DNA from: Streptomyces sp. SID13726
GTDB taxonomy: Bacteria; Actinomycetota; Actinomycetes; Streptomycetales; Streptomycetaceae
Assembly: GCF_010548375.1 (NCBI RefSeq)
Contig: NZ_JAAGLY010000001.1
Coordinates: 558,001 to 622,000, forward strand
Direction: 5' to 3'
DNA: 64,000 nt
Shown here piece by piece: positions 17,671 through 27,100 of the stretch. The number at the start of each line of letters is the position of its first letter. Within the stretch, counting starts at the first letter, position 1. A program made the translations under genes and the position numbers. The notes beneath the pieces are model-generated. The model did not search any database. It was not told the origin of the DNA and saw only the letters and a list, made by a program, of their open reading frames with translations.

Positions 17671-17949
17671 CCGTGCGGCTCCTCACCGATAGTGCCCCGG
17701 CCCCAGGACCCCGGGTTCCGGAAACCGTATCCCATTGTTACTCCGGCACGACTCCCACGTCGTAGCCCCAGACGAACGGCAAGTGCCCACCAACAAGGCC
17801 GAGACCCCGGACACCGACTAAGGCGCCCCCGAAGGCGACCGAACCAAGGTGGTACGGGTATGTGAAGTGACCCGGGACCAGGTGATATGCCCAGGTCCCC
17901 ACAGCCCCCAAGCCTCACTTGTCTCACCGAAGGACAACCCCCAACCCCC
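17671..17949. promoter_or_regulatory. LacI promoter region
   Basis: No gene is visible. A partially palindromic GGTTCCGGAAACC lies at 17714-17726, close to the LacI start, and may serve autoregulation. The left part is C-rich with no other structure. Confidence 0.4.
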
Positions 17950-18963
17950 TCAAGCCACCCGCCCCATATCCCCCACCCGAACCTCATGAACCAACCCCCG
18001 CCCCCCGGCAACCCGCTCCACCTCATCCACCACGATCCGCCCCAGCCGCTCCAGCTCGTTCCCCAACGACCCCGCGATATGAGGCGTGAGGAACACGTTC
18101 GGCAGCCGGTACAACGGCGACCCCGCGGGCAGCGGTTCGGGTTCCGTCACGTCGAGGACCGCGTGCAGCCGCCCGGAGACCAGTTCGTCGGTGAGCGCGT
18201 CGGGGTCGACGAGCGCGCCCCGGGAGGTGTTGATGAGGACGCCTCCGTCGCGGATGAGTCCGAGCCGGTCGGCGTCGAGCATCCGGTAGGTCTCGGGGAT
18301 GTCGGGCGCGTGCAGCGAGACGATGTCGCTGTGCCTCAACAGGTCTTCCAGTGAGAGGAGTTCGGCGCCGAGCGCGGTCGCCTCGGCGGTGCTGACGTAC
18401 GGGTCGTGCAGCAGCACGGTGAAGTCGAAGGGCCGTAGCAGCTCCAGCAGCCGGCGCCCCACCCGGGAGGCTCCGATGACCCCGATCCGCCGGCCCACGT
18501 TGCCGGTGGCCGCGGTTTCCGCCGGGCCCGGGTACGCGTGGCTGACGCGGAAGCGTTCCCGGTGGTCGAAGGCGTCCTTCCCGGACAGCAGGATCATAGC
18601 GAGGGTGTACTCCGCGACCGGCAGGGCGTTGCCGGTGACGGCGCTGGAGACGGCGATCCCGCGGTCCCAGAGGGCGTCGCCGACCAGGGCGCGGACGGAG
18701 CCCGCGGCGTGCAGGACGGTGTGCAGCCGGGGTGCCGCGGTGAGGGCGTCGGTGTCGAGGCGGGGGCAGCCCCAGCCGGTGATCAGCAGTTCGGCCTCGG
18801 CCAGGGCGCCGGCCGCGGTGGGGTCGGCGAAGTCCTGGACGACGAGGCCCGGGTCGAGGTCGGCCGTCTTGCTCAGCCGGGTCATCAGGGGTGGGGGGAA
18901 GAGCAGGGGGAGGTGTACGGGATCCATCGCGAACACGGCCCTGGGTGGCTGAGGGCTGGGCAT
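17950..18963 (-). CDS. NAD-dependent 2-hydroxyacid dehydrogenase (copy 1)
   Basis: The protein has 337 residues from ATG 18963, with AGGAG seven bases upstream. The NAD-binding motif reads GRRIGVIGASRVGRRLLELL and is followed by the family signature LINTSRGALVDPDALTDEL and the late LTPHIAGSL. Members reduce or oxidise 2-hydroxyacids such as glycerate or hydroxypyruvate; here the substrate is probably a sugar-derived acid. The gene is divergent from the second sugar importer, sharing an operator-rich intergenic region. A close paralogue starts at 63465. Confidence 0.88.
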   Translation of the reverse strand: MPSPQPPRAVFAMDPVHLPLLFPPPLMTRLSKTADLDPGLVVQDFADPTAAGALAEAELLITGWGCPRLDTDALTAAPRLHTVLHAAGSVRALVGDALWDRGIAVSSAVTGNALPVAEYTLAMILLSGKDAFDHRERFRVSHAYPGPAETAATGNVGRRIGVIGASRVGRRLLELLRPFDFTVLLHDPYVSTAEATALGAELLSLEDLLRHSDIVSLHAPDIPETYRMLDADRLGLIRDGGVLINTSRGALVDPDALTDELVSGRLHAVLDVTEPEPLPAGSPLYRLPNVFLTPHIAGSLGNELERLGRIVVDEVERVAGGRGLVHEVRVGDMGRVA

Positions 18964-19244
18964 GTCACTCCTGACACACTGGGTGGAAACAGTTTCTGAA
19001 AACGTCTTCTACGGCAGATCTACCGTAGGTCTGGCGTCGAGGGGTGGTCAATCGGTGAACCGGCTGTTCTGACAACCGGTTTCCGTCCTGCGCCGATGAC
19101 GGCGAGGTTACACAGTCTTTTCGAAAAGTCGTCGAGCCTCTTGACGCCGTTTCCAGCCAGGGCGGAAGCTCTGCCCCAACGCGGCAACCGGTTGTCAAAC
19201 GGTCGCCGCGTTCCCTGAACGGACAGAGCAGGAGGTGGTGCGTA
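18964..19244. promoter_or_regulatory. Divergent promoter with repeated LacI-type operators
   Basis: This 281-base region lies between the dehydrogenase and the importer operon. It contains GAAAC-A-GTTTC (18986-18996), GAAAACGTCTTC just after it, GACAACCGGTT (19071-19081), CTTTTCGAAAAG (19117-19128) and, in opposite orientation, GACAACCGGTTG (19196-19185). The two AACCGGTT copies form an inverted pair about 112 bp apart. A gene is not visible. Confidence 0.65.
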
Positions 19245-20594
19245 GTGCGCCCACATGCCGGTGCCGCGCTGAGCCGCCGCCGTTTTCTCTCCCTCTCCGT
19301 CGGCGGTGCCGCGGCGGGGGCGGCGACGCTGAGCGGCTGCGCGATGCGGGTGTCGGGCGCCGTCAGCGGCTCCGGCGAGACCGTCACGGTGATGGCCAAG
19401 GCCGACGATCTCTCCGTGGACCTGATCAAGCAGGCCCAGAAGGAGATCGGCGTCAAGATCAACACGGTGCTGTACAGCACCAGCAAGCTGATCGCGATGA
19501 TGACCAACGGCAACCCGCCCGACCTGGTGCGCGGTGTCGGCGCCACGGACGCCCCGTACTACGCGGCTCGCGGGGTGATGGAGGACCTGGACCCGTACTT
19601 CGCGAGGAGCAGCGTCCTCAGGGCCGACGACCTGGACCCGGTCAACGACCTGTGGCGCTACGACGGCCACGTCCAGGGCAAGGGCCCGCGCTACGGCATG
19701 GCGAAGGACTTCTCGCAGGATTCCATGTTCTGGTACAACACCGGCCTGTTCGACGAGGCGGGCGTGGACTATCCGCCGGAGCTGGACCCGGTCACCTACG
19801 AGGAGTGGCTGGACACGGCCGGGAAGCTGACCCGGCGCAGCAACGGCCAGACGACCGTCTTCGGCGGCAGCTACAACGGTGTGCTCACCCCCAATCTGCT
19901 GGCGAGCCTCACCGTGGCCGCCGGCGGGAACCTCTTCACCGACGACTACGCGCGGGTCGACTTCACCGCCCCCGAGGCCCGCAAGGCGCTCGGCTGGTAC
20001 GTCGACTACTGCCGGACCAAGGTCGGGCCGAGCATCATCCAGCCCGACCCCAACACCTGGGACGGGCCCACCTTCCAGGCGAACCGGCTGGCCATGTCCA
20101 ACTCGGGCTACTGGCTGGGCGGTCTGATCAACGCCGACAAGAAGCTGGCGCCGCTGTCCCGGCTGGCTCCCGCGCCCGTCTTCGAGGGCGGCGCCCGCAT
20201 CAGCCCCTGCCAGGCCGGCACCGGCTTCTGGATCCCGAGCAAGTCGCACCACAAGGACGCCGCCTGGCGGGTCTTCGAGTGGTTCTTCGGCGAGGCCCCG
20301 GCCAAGGCGCGTGCCTCCGGCGGCTGGGGCATCCCGACCCTGAAGTCGCTGCGTCCCCTGATGCCCGCTCAGGAGGAGTACCAGAAGCGGGTGTTGCGGG
20401 TGCAGGAGGCCGAGCTGAAGCACTACTCGGTGATCGCCTTCACGCCGTACGCCACCGCGGACTCGCTCCTCGCGCTCTTCAACCAGATCGCCCCGGCCGC
20501 CATGAACGGCGACATGTCCGTCGACACCCTCGCGCGGCGTCTGAACTCGGCCATGAACGAGCAGCTCAAGCGCGGTAAGGAGCAGGTGGGATGA
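19245..20594 (+). CDS. Sugar ABC transporter substrate-binding lipoprotein (locus 2)
   Basis: The protein has 449 residues from GTG 19245. The N-terminus has the twin-arginine motif SRRRFLSLSVGG and the lipobox LSGC, so it is probably exported folded by Tat and then lipid-anchored. The body is a CUT1 extracellular binding protein (TNGNPPDLVRGVGA; WYNTGLFDEAGVDYPPELDP). It opens an operon with two permeases, a beta-helix hydrolase and two alginate-lyase-family proteins, which suggests an acidic-oligosaccharide ligand. Confidence 0.9.
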   Translation: MRPHAGAALSRRRFLSLSVGGAAAGAATLSGCAMRVSGAVSGSGETVTVMAKADDLSVDLIKQAQKEIGVKINTVLYSTSKLIAMMTNGNPPDLVRGVGATDAPYYAARGVMEDLDPYFARSSVLRADDLDPVNDLWRYDGHVQGKGPRYGMAKDFSQDSMFWYNTGLFDEAGVDYPPELDPVTYEEWLDTAGKLTRRSNGQTTVFGGSYNGVLTPNLLASLTVAAGGNLFTDDYARVDFTAPEARKALGWYVDYCRTKVGPSIIQPDPNTWDGPTFQANRLAMSNSGYWLGGLINADKKLAPLSRLAPAPVFEGGARISPCQAGTGFWIPSKSHHKDAAWRVFEWFFGEAPAKARASGGWGIPTLKSLRPLMPAQEEYQKRVLRVQEAELKHYSVIAFTPYATADSLLALFNQIAPAAMNGDMSVDTLARRLNSAMNEQLKRGKEQVG

Positions 20595-21583
20595 CGGTCG
20601 GTCAGATGCCCCCGGTCGCGGACCGGCGCGGTTCCGCCCCTTCGGCGGACCGGGCGCGATCCCGGCCGCACGCCTCCATCGCCACCCGCAGGCACCGGGC
20701 GTTCTACATGTTCGCCTCGCCCTGGATCATCGGCTTCGCGCTGCTGACGGTGGCGCCGATGGCGTACGCGCTGTGGCTGAGCTTCACCACCTTCGACGGT
20801 ATCTCGCCCCACTGGCACTACGTCGGGTTCGGCAACTACCGGGAGCTGTTCTCCGACGCGCAGACCTGGCAGTCGCTGGGCCGCACGGGTCTGTTCGCGA
20901 TCATCTCGGTACCGTTGTCGATCGTCGCCGGGCTCGGGCTCGCCGTCCTGGTCAACCGGCCGCTCAAGGCACGCGGGATGTTCCGCACCCTGCTCTATCT
21001 GCCGGCGGTGGTGCCTCCGGTGGGCGCGGGCATCGCGTTCAAACAGCTCTTCGACCAGAACTCCGGTGCCGCGAACGGGGTGTTGAACGTCTTCGGCATC
21101 GATGCCCTCGGCTGGCTCGCCGACCCCTACGCCCGCTACGTACTGATCATGACGGTGTTGTGGACGGCCGGAAACATCATGATCATCTCGCTGGCGGGGC
21201 TCCAGGACATCCCCCGCGAACTCCTCGAAGCGGCCCGGATCGACGGGGCGAGCGCCTGGCGCAGCTTCCGCAGCATCACGGTGCCGCTGCTGTCGCCGGT
21301 GCTGCTCTTCCAGACGGTGACCGGGGTCATCGCCTCGGTGCAGACCATCATGCCGCTGCTGCTGGCCCCTGACCCGACCCCGGCCGGCATCACCGCGCTC
21401 CCGCAGTCCAACTACCTCTACATGATGCACGTGTTCGCGGAGTACTTCGCGTTCGGCCGTTACGGCTACGCCTCCGCACTGCTGTGGGTGCTCTTCGTCC
21501 TGATCCTCGTCGCGACCGGACTGATCTTCAAGGCCACGTCCGGAGTGGTGTTCTACAACGTCGAACCGGAGGCGAAGAAGTGA
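20591..21583 (+). CDS. Sugar ABC transporter permease, MalF-type (locus 2)
   Basis: The protein has 330 residues. Its ATG overlaps the stop of the binding-protein gene by four bases. After a ~35-residue cytosolic lead it has about six membrane segments (FYMFASPWIIGFALLTVAPM) and the EAA loop PRELLEAARIDGASAWRSFR. It forms a CUT1 importer with the adjacent permease. Confidence 0.9.
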   Translation: MTVGQMPPVADRRGSAPSADRARSRPHASIATRRHRAFYMFASPWIIGFALLTVAPMAYALWLSFTTFDGISPHWHYVGFGNYRELFSDAQTWQSLGRTGLFAIISVPLSIVAGLGLAVLVNRPLKARGMFRTLLYLPAVVPPVGAGIAFKQLFDQNSGAANGVLNVFGIDALGWLADPYARYVLIMTVLWTAGNIMIISLAGLQDIPRELLEAARIDGASAWRSFRSITVPLLSPVLLFQTVTGVIASVQTIMPLLLAPDPTPAGITALPQSNYLYMMHVFAEYFAFGRYGYASALLWVLFVLILVATGLIFKATSGVVFYNVEPEAKK

Positions 21584-22482
21584 CCGTCACCAGCACTGCC
21601 ACCGCCGGCCCGGCGACGACGAGCCCCGCCCCGGTGGAGCCGACTCCCCAGCCGACGCCCCGGATACGCGTCAACCGGCTCGTCCTCTACACGGTCCTCG
21701 TCGCGATCACCGGACTGTTCCTCGGCCCCTTCGGCTGGCTCGTCATCTCCGGCCTCAAGACCCCGGCCGAGCTGGCGGCCTCGCCGGTGCACTGGCTGCC
21801 GGAACACGTCCAGTGGCACAACTTCGCCGACGCCTTCCATCTCATCGACTTCCTCGGCTACGCCCGCAACTCCCTGATCATCGCGCTGATCTACGCCACC
21901 CTTGTGACCCTCAGCTCCGCCTGGGTCGGCTTCGGCTTCGCCCGCCTCGAAGCCCCGGGAAAGAAGACCCTGTTCGGCATCCTGCTCGGCTCGATGATGC
22001 TCCCGCAGATGATCACCCTGCTGCCGACCTACCTGATCTTCGCCAAGCTCGGCATGGTCGACACCTACTGGCCGTGGGTGCTGTGGGGCCTGTCCTCCGC
22101 CCCCTATCTGGTCTTCCTCTTCCGGCAGTTCTTCGCGGGGCTGCCTCGCGAGCTGGAGGAGGCGGCGATCGTCGACGGCTGCGGATACTCCGCGATCTTC
22201 TGGCGGATCTTCCTCCCGCAGTCCTGGCCGGTCCTCTCCGCGAGCTTCGTGATCGCCTTCACCTGGAGCTGGGGCGACTACATCGCCCCGCAGCTCCTGC
22301 TCTCCACGGATCGCACCACGCTCGCGGTCGCCGTCATGTCCACCTACGTCACCTCGGCCGGCACCCCGGTCACCAACCTCCAGGCCGCCGCCTCGGTGAT
22401 GTACGTCGTCCCGATCCTGCTGATCTTCCTGGTCGCCCAGCGCGGCTTCGTCGCCGGCATGTCGACGACCGGTCTCAAATAG
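21580..22482 (+). CDS. Sugar ABC transporter permease, MalG-type (locus 2)
   Basis: The protein has 300 residues from GTG 21580, preceded by GGAGG and overlapping the previous stop by four bases. It has about six membrane segments and the EAA loop PRELEEAAIVDGCGYSAIFW. It ends STTGLK. The last three codons and the TAG stop form the start of the first unit of a 36-bp tandem array that fills the gap to the next gene. Confidence 0.9.
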   Translation: MTVTSTATAGPATTSPAPVEPTPQPTPRIRVNRLVLYTVLVAITGLFLGPFGWLVISGLKTPAELAASPVHWLPEHVQWHNFADAFHLIDFLGYARNSLIIALIYATLVTLSSAWVGFGFARLEAPGKKTLFGILLGSMMLPQMITLLPTYLIFAKLGMVDTYWPWVLWGLSSAPYLVFLFRQFFAGLPRELEEAAIVDGCGYSAIFWRIFLPQSWPVLSASFVIAFTWSWGDYIAPQLLLSTDRTTLAVAVMSTYVTSAGTPVTNLQAAASVMYVVPILLIFLVAQRGFVAGMSTTGLK

Positions 22483-22614
22483 CCGATCTTTCCCGCCCGT
22501 CCGGCCGGTCTCAAGTGGCCGCCGTTTCCCATCTGTTCGCCAGGTCTCAAGCAGCCGACGTTTCCCGTCCGTTCGCAAGGTCTCAAGTGGCCGACCCCTC
22601 CCGTCCGTTCGCAA
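22471..22614. repeat. Four 36-bp tandem repeats running from permease stop to hydrolase RBS
   Basis: The four units start at 22471, 22507, 22543 and 22579; each opens with GGTCTCAA and most end with CGTTCGCAA or similar. Unit 1 includes the last codons (GLK) and TAG stop of the permease gene. In units 2-4 the stop position reads TGG, CAG and TGG. The array ends one base-step before the AAGGAG ribosome binding site of the hydrolase gene at 22625. The 36-bp length keeps the permease frame open after the stop. Confidence 0.93.
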
Positions 22615-22624
22615 GGAGTCCCGC

Positions 22625-24151
22625 ATGAACTCGCCCCTGTCCCGCCGTACGGCCCTCCAGGCGGCCGGTGCCACCGCGCTCGCCGCCGGTCTGACCAACC
22701 TGACGGCCACGGCAGCACGGGCCGACACCGCCGCCGCTGCCGCCCCGAAGCTGGTGACCTACCCCCGCCCCGCCGAGATGCCGACCAACACCAGCTTCCG
22801 GGTGCGGGTCCGTACCGCGCCTGACGGCGAGTGGCAGACCCTGGACATCTGGCGGCCCCAGCTGGGCGAGATCAATCCCATCACCGGCTCCAGCAAGATC
22901 TACAACTCCTCGCTGGCCTACTTCGACTTCCGGGGCTCCGTCGAGGTCGAGGTCACCTACCTCAAGGGCGGCACCACCAAGGTCAGGGTGAGACCGGACT
23001 CGTACGGCATCACGCCCGAAGTCGGCGGCGACACCCTGGTGTTCACGCTCGACCGGCCGCGCAACGTCGTCGTCCAGATCAACGACGACATCTTCGACTG
23101 CCTCCACCTGTTCGCCCGCGCGATCGGCAAGAAGCCCGCGCAGGACGACCCGAACGTCCTCTACTACGGCCCCGGTGTCCACACCACCGCCGACGGCACG
23201 CTGCTCGTCCCCTCCGGCAAGACCGTCTACCTCGACGGTGGCGCCGTCCTCAAGGCGACCGTGATCTTCCGGAACGTGGAGCACGCCGGCATCGACGGCC
23301 GCGGTGTGCTCGCCGGGACCGCGGGCGGCGGCGCCCTGGTGGAGAACTCGCGGAACATCTCCATCGGCGCGGTCACCGTGCTCAACCCCAACGGCTACGC
23401 GGTCCAGTTGGGCGAGGCCACCGGCGTCACCATCAAGGGCCTCGGCTCCTTCAGCTCCAAGGGCTGGGGCGACGGCATCGACGTCTTCTGCTCCAGCAAC
23501 GTCGTCATCGACGGAGTGTTCATGCGCAACTCCGACGACTGCATCGCCATCTACACCCACCGCTGGGACTACTACGGCGACACCAGCAACGTCACCGTCC
23601 GCAACTCCACGCTCTGGGCGGACGTCGCCCACCCCATCAACGTGGGCACGCACGGCAACACCGACAACCCGGAGGTCCTGAAGAACCTCCGCTTCAAGAA
23701 CATCGACATCCTCGACCACCGCGAACCGCAGATGAACTACCAGGGCTGCATCGCCCTCAACCCCGGCGACTCCAACCTGATCAAGAACGTCCGCATCGAG
23801 GACATCAGGATCGAGGACTTCCGCTGGGGCCAGGTCATCTACATGAAGGTCATGTACAACACGAAGTACAACACCTCGGTCGGCCGCGGCATCCAGAACG
23901 TCTACGTCAAGAACCTCAGCTACACGGGCACCCACGCCGAGCCCTCGCTGTTCCTCGGCTACGACGCCGACCACGCCATCAAGGACGTCACCTTCGAGAA
24001 CCTGGTGATCAACGGACTCGTGGTCGCCGACTCGATGAAGAAGCCGAGCTGGTACTACACCACGGACACGATCCAGTGGTTCTCCAACGAGCACGTCATC
24101 AACCTCAAGTTCCTCACCACCGCCGAGGCCGAGGCGGCCGCCGCGTCATGA
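22625..24151 (+). CDS. Secreted beta-helix glycoside hydrolase, GH28/GH49-like
   Basis: The protein has 508 residues from ATG 22625, with AAGGAG seven bases upstream. A Tat-type signal (LSRRTALQAAGATALAAGL) leads into a beta-sandwich (about 45-170) and a right-handed parallel beta-helix (about 185-490). The acidic catalytic motifs are GWGDGIDVF (Asp283, Asp286) and RNSDDCIAIY (Asp304, Asp305), with INVGTHGN later. Asp pairs on a beta-helix are typical of clan GH-N: polygalacturonase-like GH28 or dextranase-like GH49. The N-terminal sandwich resembles GH49, while the context of uronate-acting enzymes favours a GH28-like role; I cannot separate them here. Confidence 0.72.
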   Translation: MNSPLSRRTALQAAGATALAAGLTNLTATAARADTAAAAAPKLVTYPRPAEMPTNTSFRVRVRTAPDGEWQTLDIWRPQLGEINPITGSSKIYNSSLAYFDFRGSVEVEVTYLKGGTTKVRVRPDSYGITPEVGGDTLVFTLDRPRNVVVQINDDIFDCLHLFARAIGKKPAQDDPNVLYYGPGVHTTADGTLLVPSGKTVYLDGGAVLKATVIFRNVEHAGIDGRGVLAGTAGGGALVENSRNISIGAVTVLNPNGYAVQLGEATGVTIKGLGSFSSKGWGDGIDVFCSSNVVIDGVFMRNSDDCIAIYTHRWDYYGDTSNVTVRNSTLWADVAHPINVGTHGNTDNPEVLKNLRFKNIDILDHREPQMNYQGCIALNPGDSNLIKNVRIEDIRIEDFRWGQVIYMKVMYNTKYNTSVGRGIQNVYVKNLSYTGTHAEPSLFLGYDADHAIKDVTFENLVINGLVVADSMKKPSWYYTTDTIQWFSNEHVINLKFLTTAEAEAAAAS

Positions 24152-27100
24152 GCACCAGCCCCACGAGATCCGAACTCGCCCCGAACCGCCGGGGTTTCCT
24201 CGGCGGCACGGCGGCCCTGCTCCTGGTGGCGGGTGCGAGCGGTCTGCTCGCACCCGGCCCGGCCCGGGCCGCCGACCGCGAGAGCACCAGGGCCTTCACC
24301 CACCCCGGCCTCCTGCACAGCGCCGCCGACCTGGCCCGTATGAAGGCCGCGGTCGCAGCGAAGCAATCCCCGGTGTACGACGGCTACTTGGCGTTCGCGG
24401 CCCACGCGCGCTCGAAGTCGACGTACGCGATCCAGAACACCGGGCAGATCACCTCCTGGGGCCGCGGTCCCACCAACTTCATGAACCAGGCCGTCGCCGA
24501 CTCGGCCGCCGCCTACCAGAACGCCCTGATGTGGGCCGTCACCGGTGAACGCGCCAACGCCGACAAGGCCCGCGACCTCCTCAACGCCTGGTCCGCTTCC
24601 CTGACCACGGTGACGGGCGCCGACGGTCCGCTCGGCGCGGGCCTCCAGGCCTTCAAGTTCGTCAACGCGGCCGAACTGCTCCGCCACACCGGCTACGACG
24701 GCTGGACGGCCGCCGACATCGCCCGCTGCGAGCGGTCCTTCCTGGACGTCTGGTATCCCGCGGTCTCCGGCTACATGCTCTACGCCAACGGCAACTGGGA
24801 TCTGACGGCCCTTCAGACCATCCTGGCCATAGGGGTGTTCTGCGAGGAGCCCACCCTCTTCGAGGACGCCCTGCGCTTCGCTGCGGCCGGCGCGGGCAAC
24901 GGCTCGATCGCCCACCGGATCGTCACCGACGCCGGCCAGGGCCAGGAGGCCGGCCGCGACCAGGGCCACGAGCAGCTCGCGGTCGGGCTGACCGGGGACA
25001 TCGCGCAGGTCGCCTGGAACCAGGGCGTCGACCTGTGGGGCCACGACAGCAACCGCGTCCTGGCCAACTTCGAGTACGCGGCCCGCTACAACCTCGGGGG
25101 CGACGTCCCCTTCACGCCCGACCTCGACCGCACCGGCAAGTACATCAAGACGACCGTCTCCGCGACCGGCCGCGGCACCCTGCCCCCGATCTACGAGATG
25201 GCCTACGCCCACTACGCCGGGGTGCGCGCCCTCGACACCCCGTACACCGAGGCCGCGGTCTTCCGCGGCACCGGCGGGGCCCGCCTGATCGAGGGCAGCA
25301 ACGACGACCTGCCCAGCTGGGGCACCTTCGCCTACGCGGGCGCCACGGCACCCGGGGCCACCGCGCCGACCGCACCGGGCGGGGTCACGGCGGTCGGCAC
25401 CGAGCGCGCCGTCCGGGTGAGCTGGCTCCCCTCGGCCTGGGCCACCGGTTACACCGTCCTGCGCGCCACGCGGCCCGAGGGACCGTACGAGAAGATCGCC
25501 ACCGGCGTCGGCGAGCCGACGTACACGGACCGCCGGGTGCGCGCGGGACGGACGTACCACTACACTGTCACCGCCGCCAACTCCCTGGGCCGCAGCGGAG
25601 ATTCGGCCCCGGCGAGCGCCACCGCCGGTCTGCCCGAGCCCTGGTCGACCCGGGACATCGGGGACGTGCGGATTCCCGGCTCGGCGGTGTTCGACGGGGA
25701 GCGGTTCGTGCTGGAGGCCTCCGGCACCGCCGACACCCACCGGCTGGCGCATCTGCCGCTGCGCGGCGACGGCAGTGTCACCGCACGGATCGTATGGCCG
25801 CTGAGCTCGCAGTACTCCAAAATCGGGGTGAGCCTGCGGGACTCCCTCGACCCGGACGCGGCGCACGCCGCCATGGTGATCCAGGGGCTGCCGCTGCACA
25901 CCTGGAGCGGCGTCTGGACCGTCCGGCCGACCGCGGGGGCCCCGGTCTCCGCGACCGGCAGCACACCCGTCCCGCCCACCCAGCAGGCGGCGATCACCAC
26001 GAGCGCCGCCTTCCCGATCTCCGGCCTCGGCGCCCTGCCCGCATCGGCGACCCCGCTCCAGGCCCCGTACGTCGAGGCCGCGGGCGACGGCTACCGGCTG
26101 CGCATGCCCTACTGGGTCCGCGTCACCCGCAGGGGCCGCCGCTGCACCGGGGCGATCTCCCCCGACGGCATCCGCTGGACCGAAGTCGGCTCCACCGAGG
26201 TCGCGTTGGGCCGCACCGCCTACGCGGGCCTGCTGCTCACCTCCTGCCTCGGCGTCGACGCCGAGTACGCCGAGACCGGCACCGGGGCCTTCGACAACGT
26301 CACCGTCACCTCCGCCCATGGCGGCGAGGTGTGGTCGGTGCCCGAACCCGCCCGCACGGCAGGCGACTTGAGGGCGAGCGCCGGTCCGGACGCCGTCGAG
26401 CTGGCCTGGACCGACCCCGACCTCTCCGCCCGCTACAAGGTGCTGCGCGCCAAGGACACCCGCGGCCCCTACGCCACCCTCGCCACCGGCGTGGGCCCGG
26501 TCGGGTCCGGCACCCGCATCCGGTACCGCGACGCCACCGGCACCCCCGGGACGACGTACCACTACGCCGTCGCGAAGACGAACGCGGCCGGACGGGGCCC
26601 GCTCTCGGAGCCGGCCACCGCCACGATGCCCACGCCGTCCACCCCCCAACTCACCTCGGCGGCGCAGGCGTTCACGAACAAGGGAGAGGACTTCCGGCAC
26701 CTCCTGCGCGCCACCCACGAACCCGTCCGCTTCACCGCCACCGGCCTCCCCGACGGCCTGCGCGTCGACAAGCGCACCGGCCTGATCCACGGAACGCCCC
26801 GCGAGAGCGGCGAGTTCACCGTCACCACCACCGCGGGCAACGCGGCGGGGGAGACCTCGGGAACCCTCGCCCTCACCGTCGGATCGCCCCCGCCCGCCCC
26901 CTGGACCCACGGCGACCTCGGTGACGTGGTCCTCGACGACCGCGCCTACGGCACCCTGGGCGTGGCCGCGATCCTCACCCCCGGCAGCACCGCCCACCGG
27001 GACGGGACCTTCACGGTGCGGGGCGCGGGCGTCGACCTGAGCGTCAACAACCAGGGCATGACAGGGCAGTTCCTCCGGCGACCCGTCACCGGCGACCACA

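Noticed and set aside
22471..22614. CRISPR-like array
   Set aside because: The four 36-bp units are contiguous and have no spacers; they include the stop codon of the permease. It is a tandem duplication.
24055..27099. 1014-codon open frame on the minus strand
   Set aside because: It is the antisense shadow of the large lyase gene. Composition is repetitive Gly/Ala/Val/Arg with no domains, and the plus-strand frame has clear motifs and a Tat signal.
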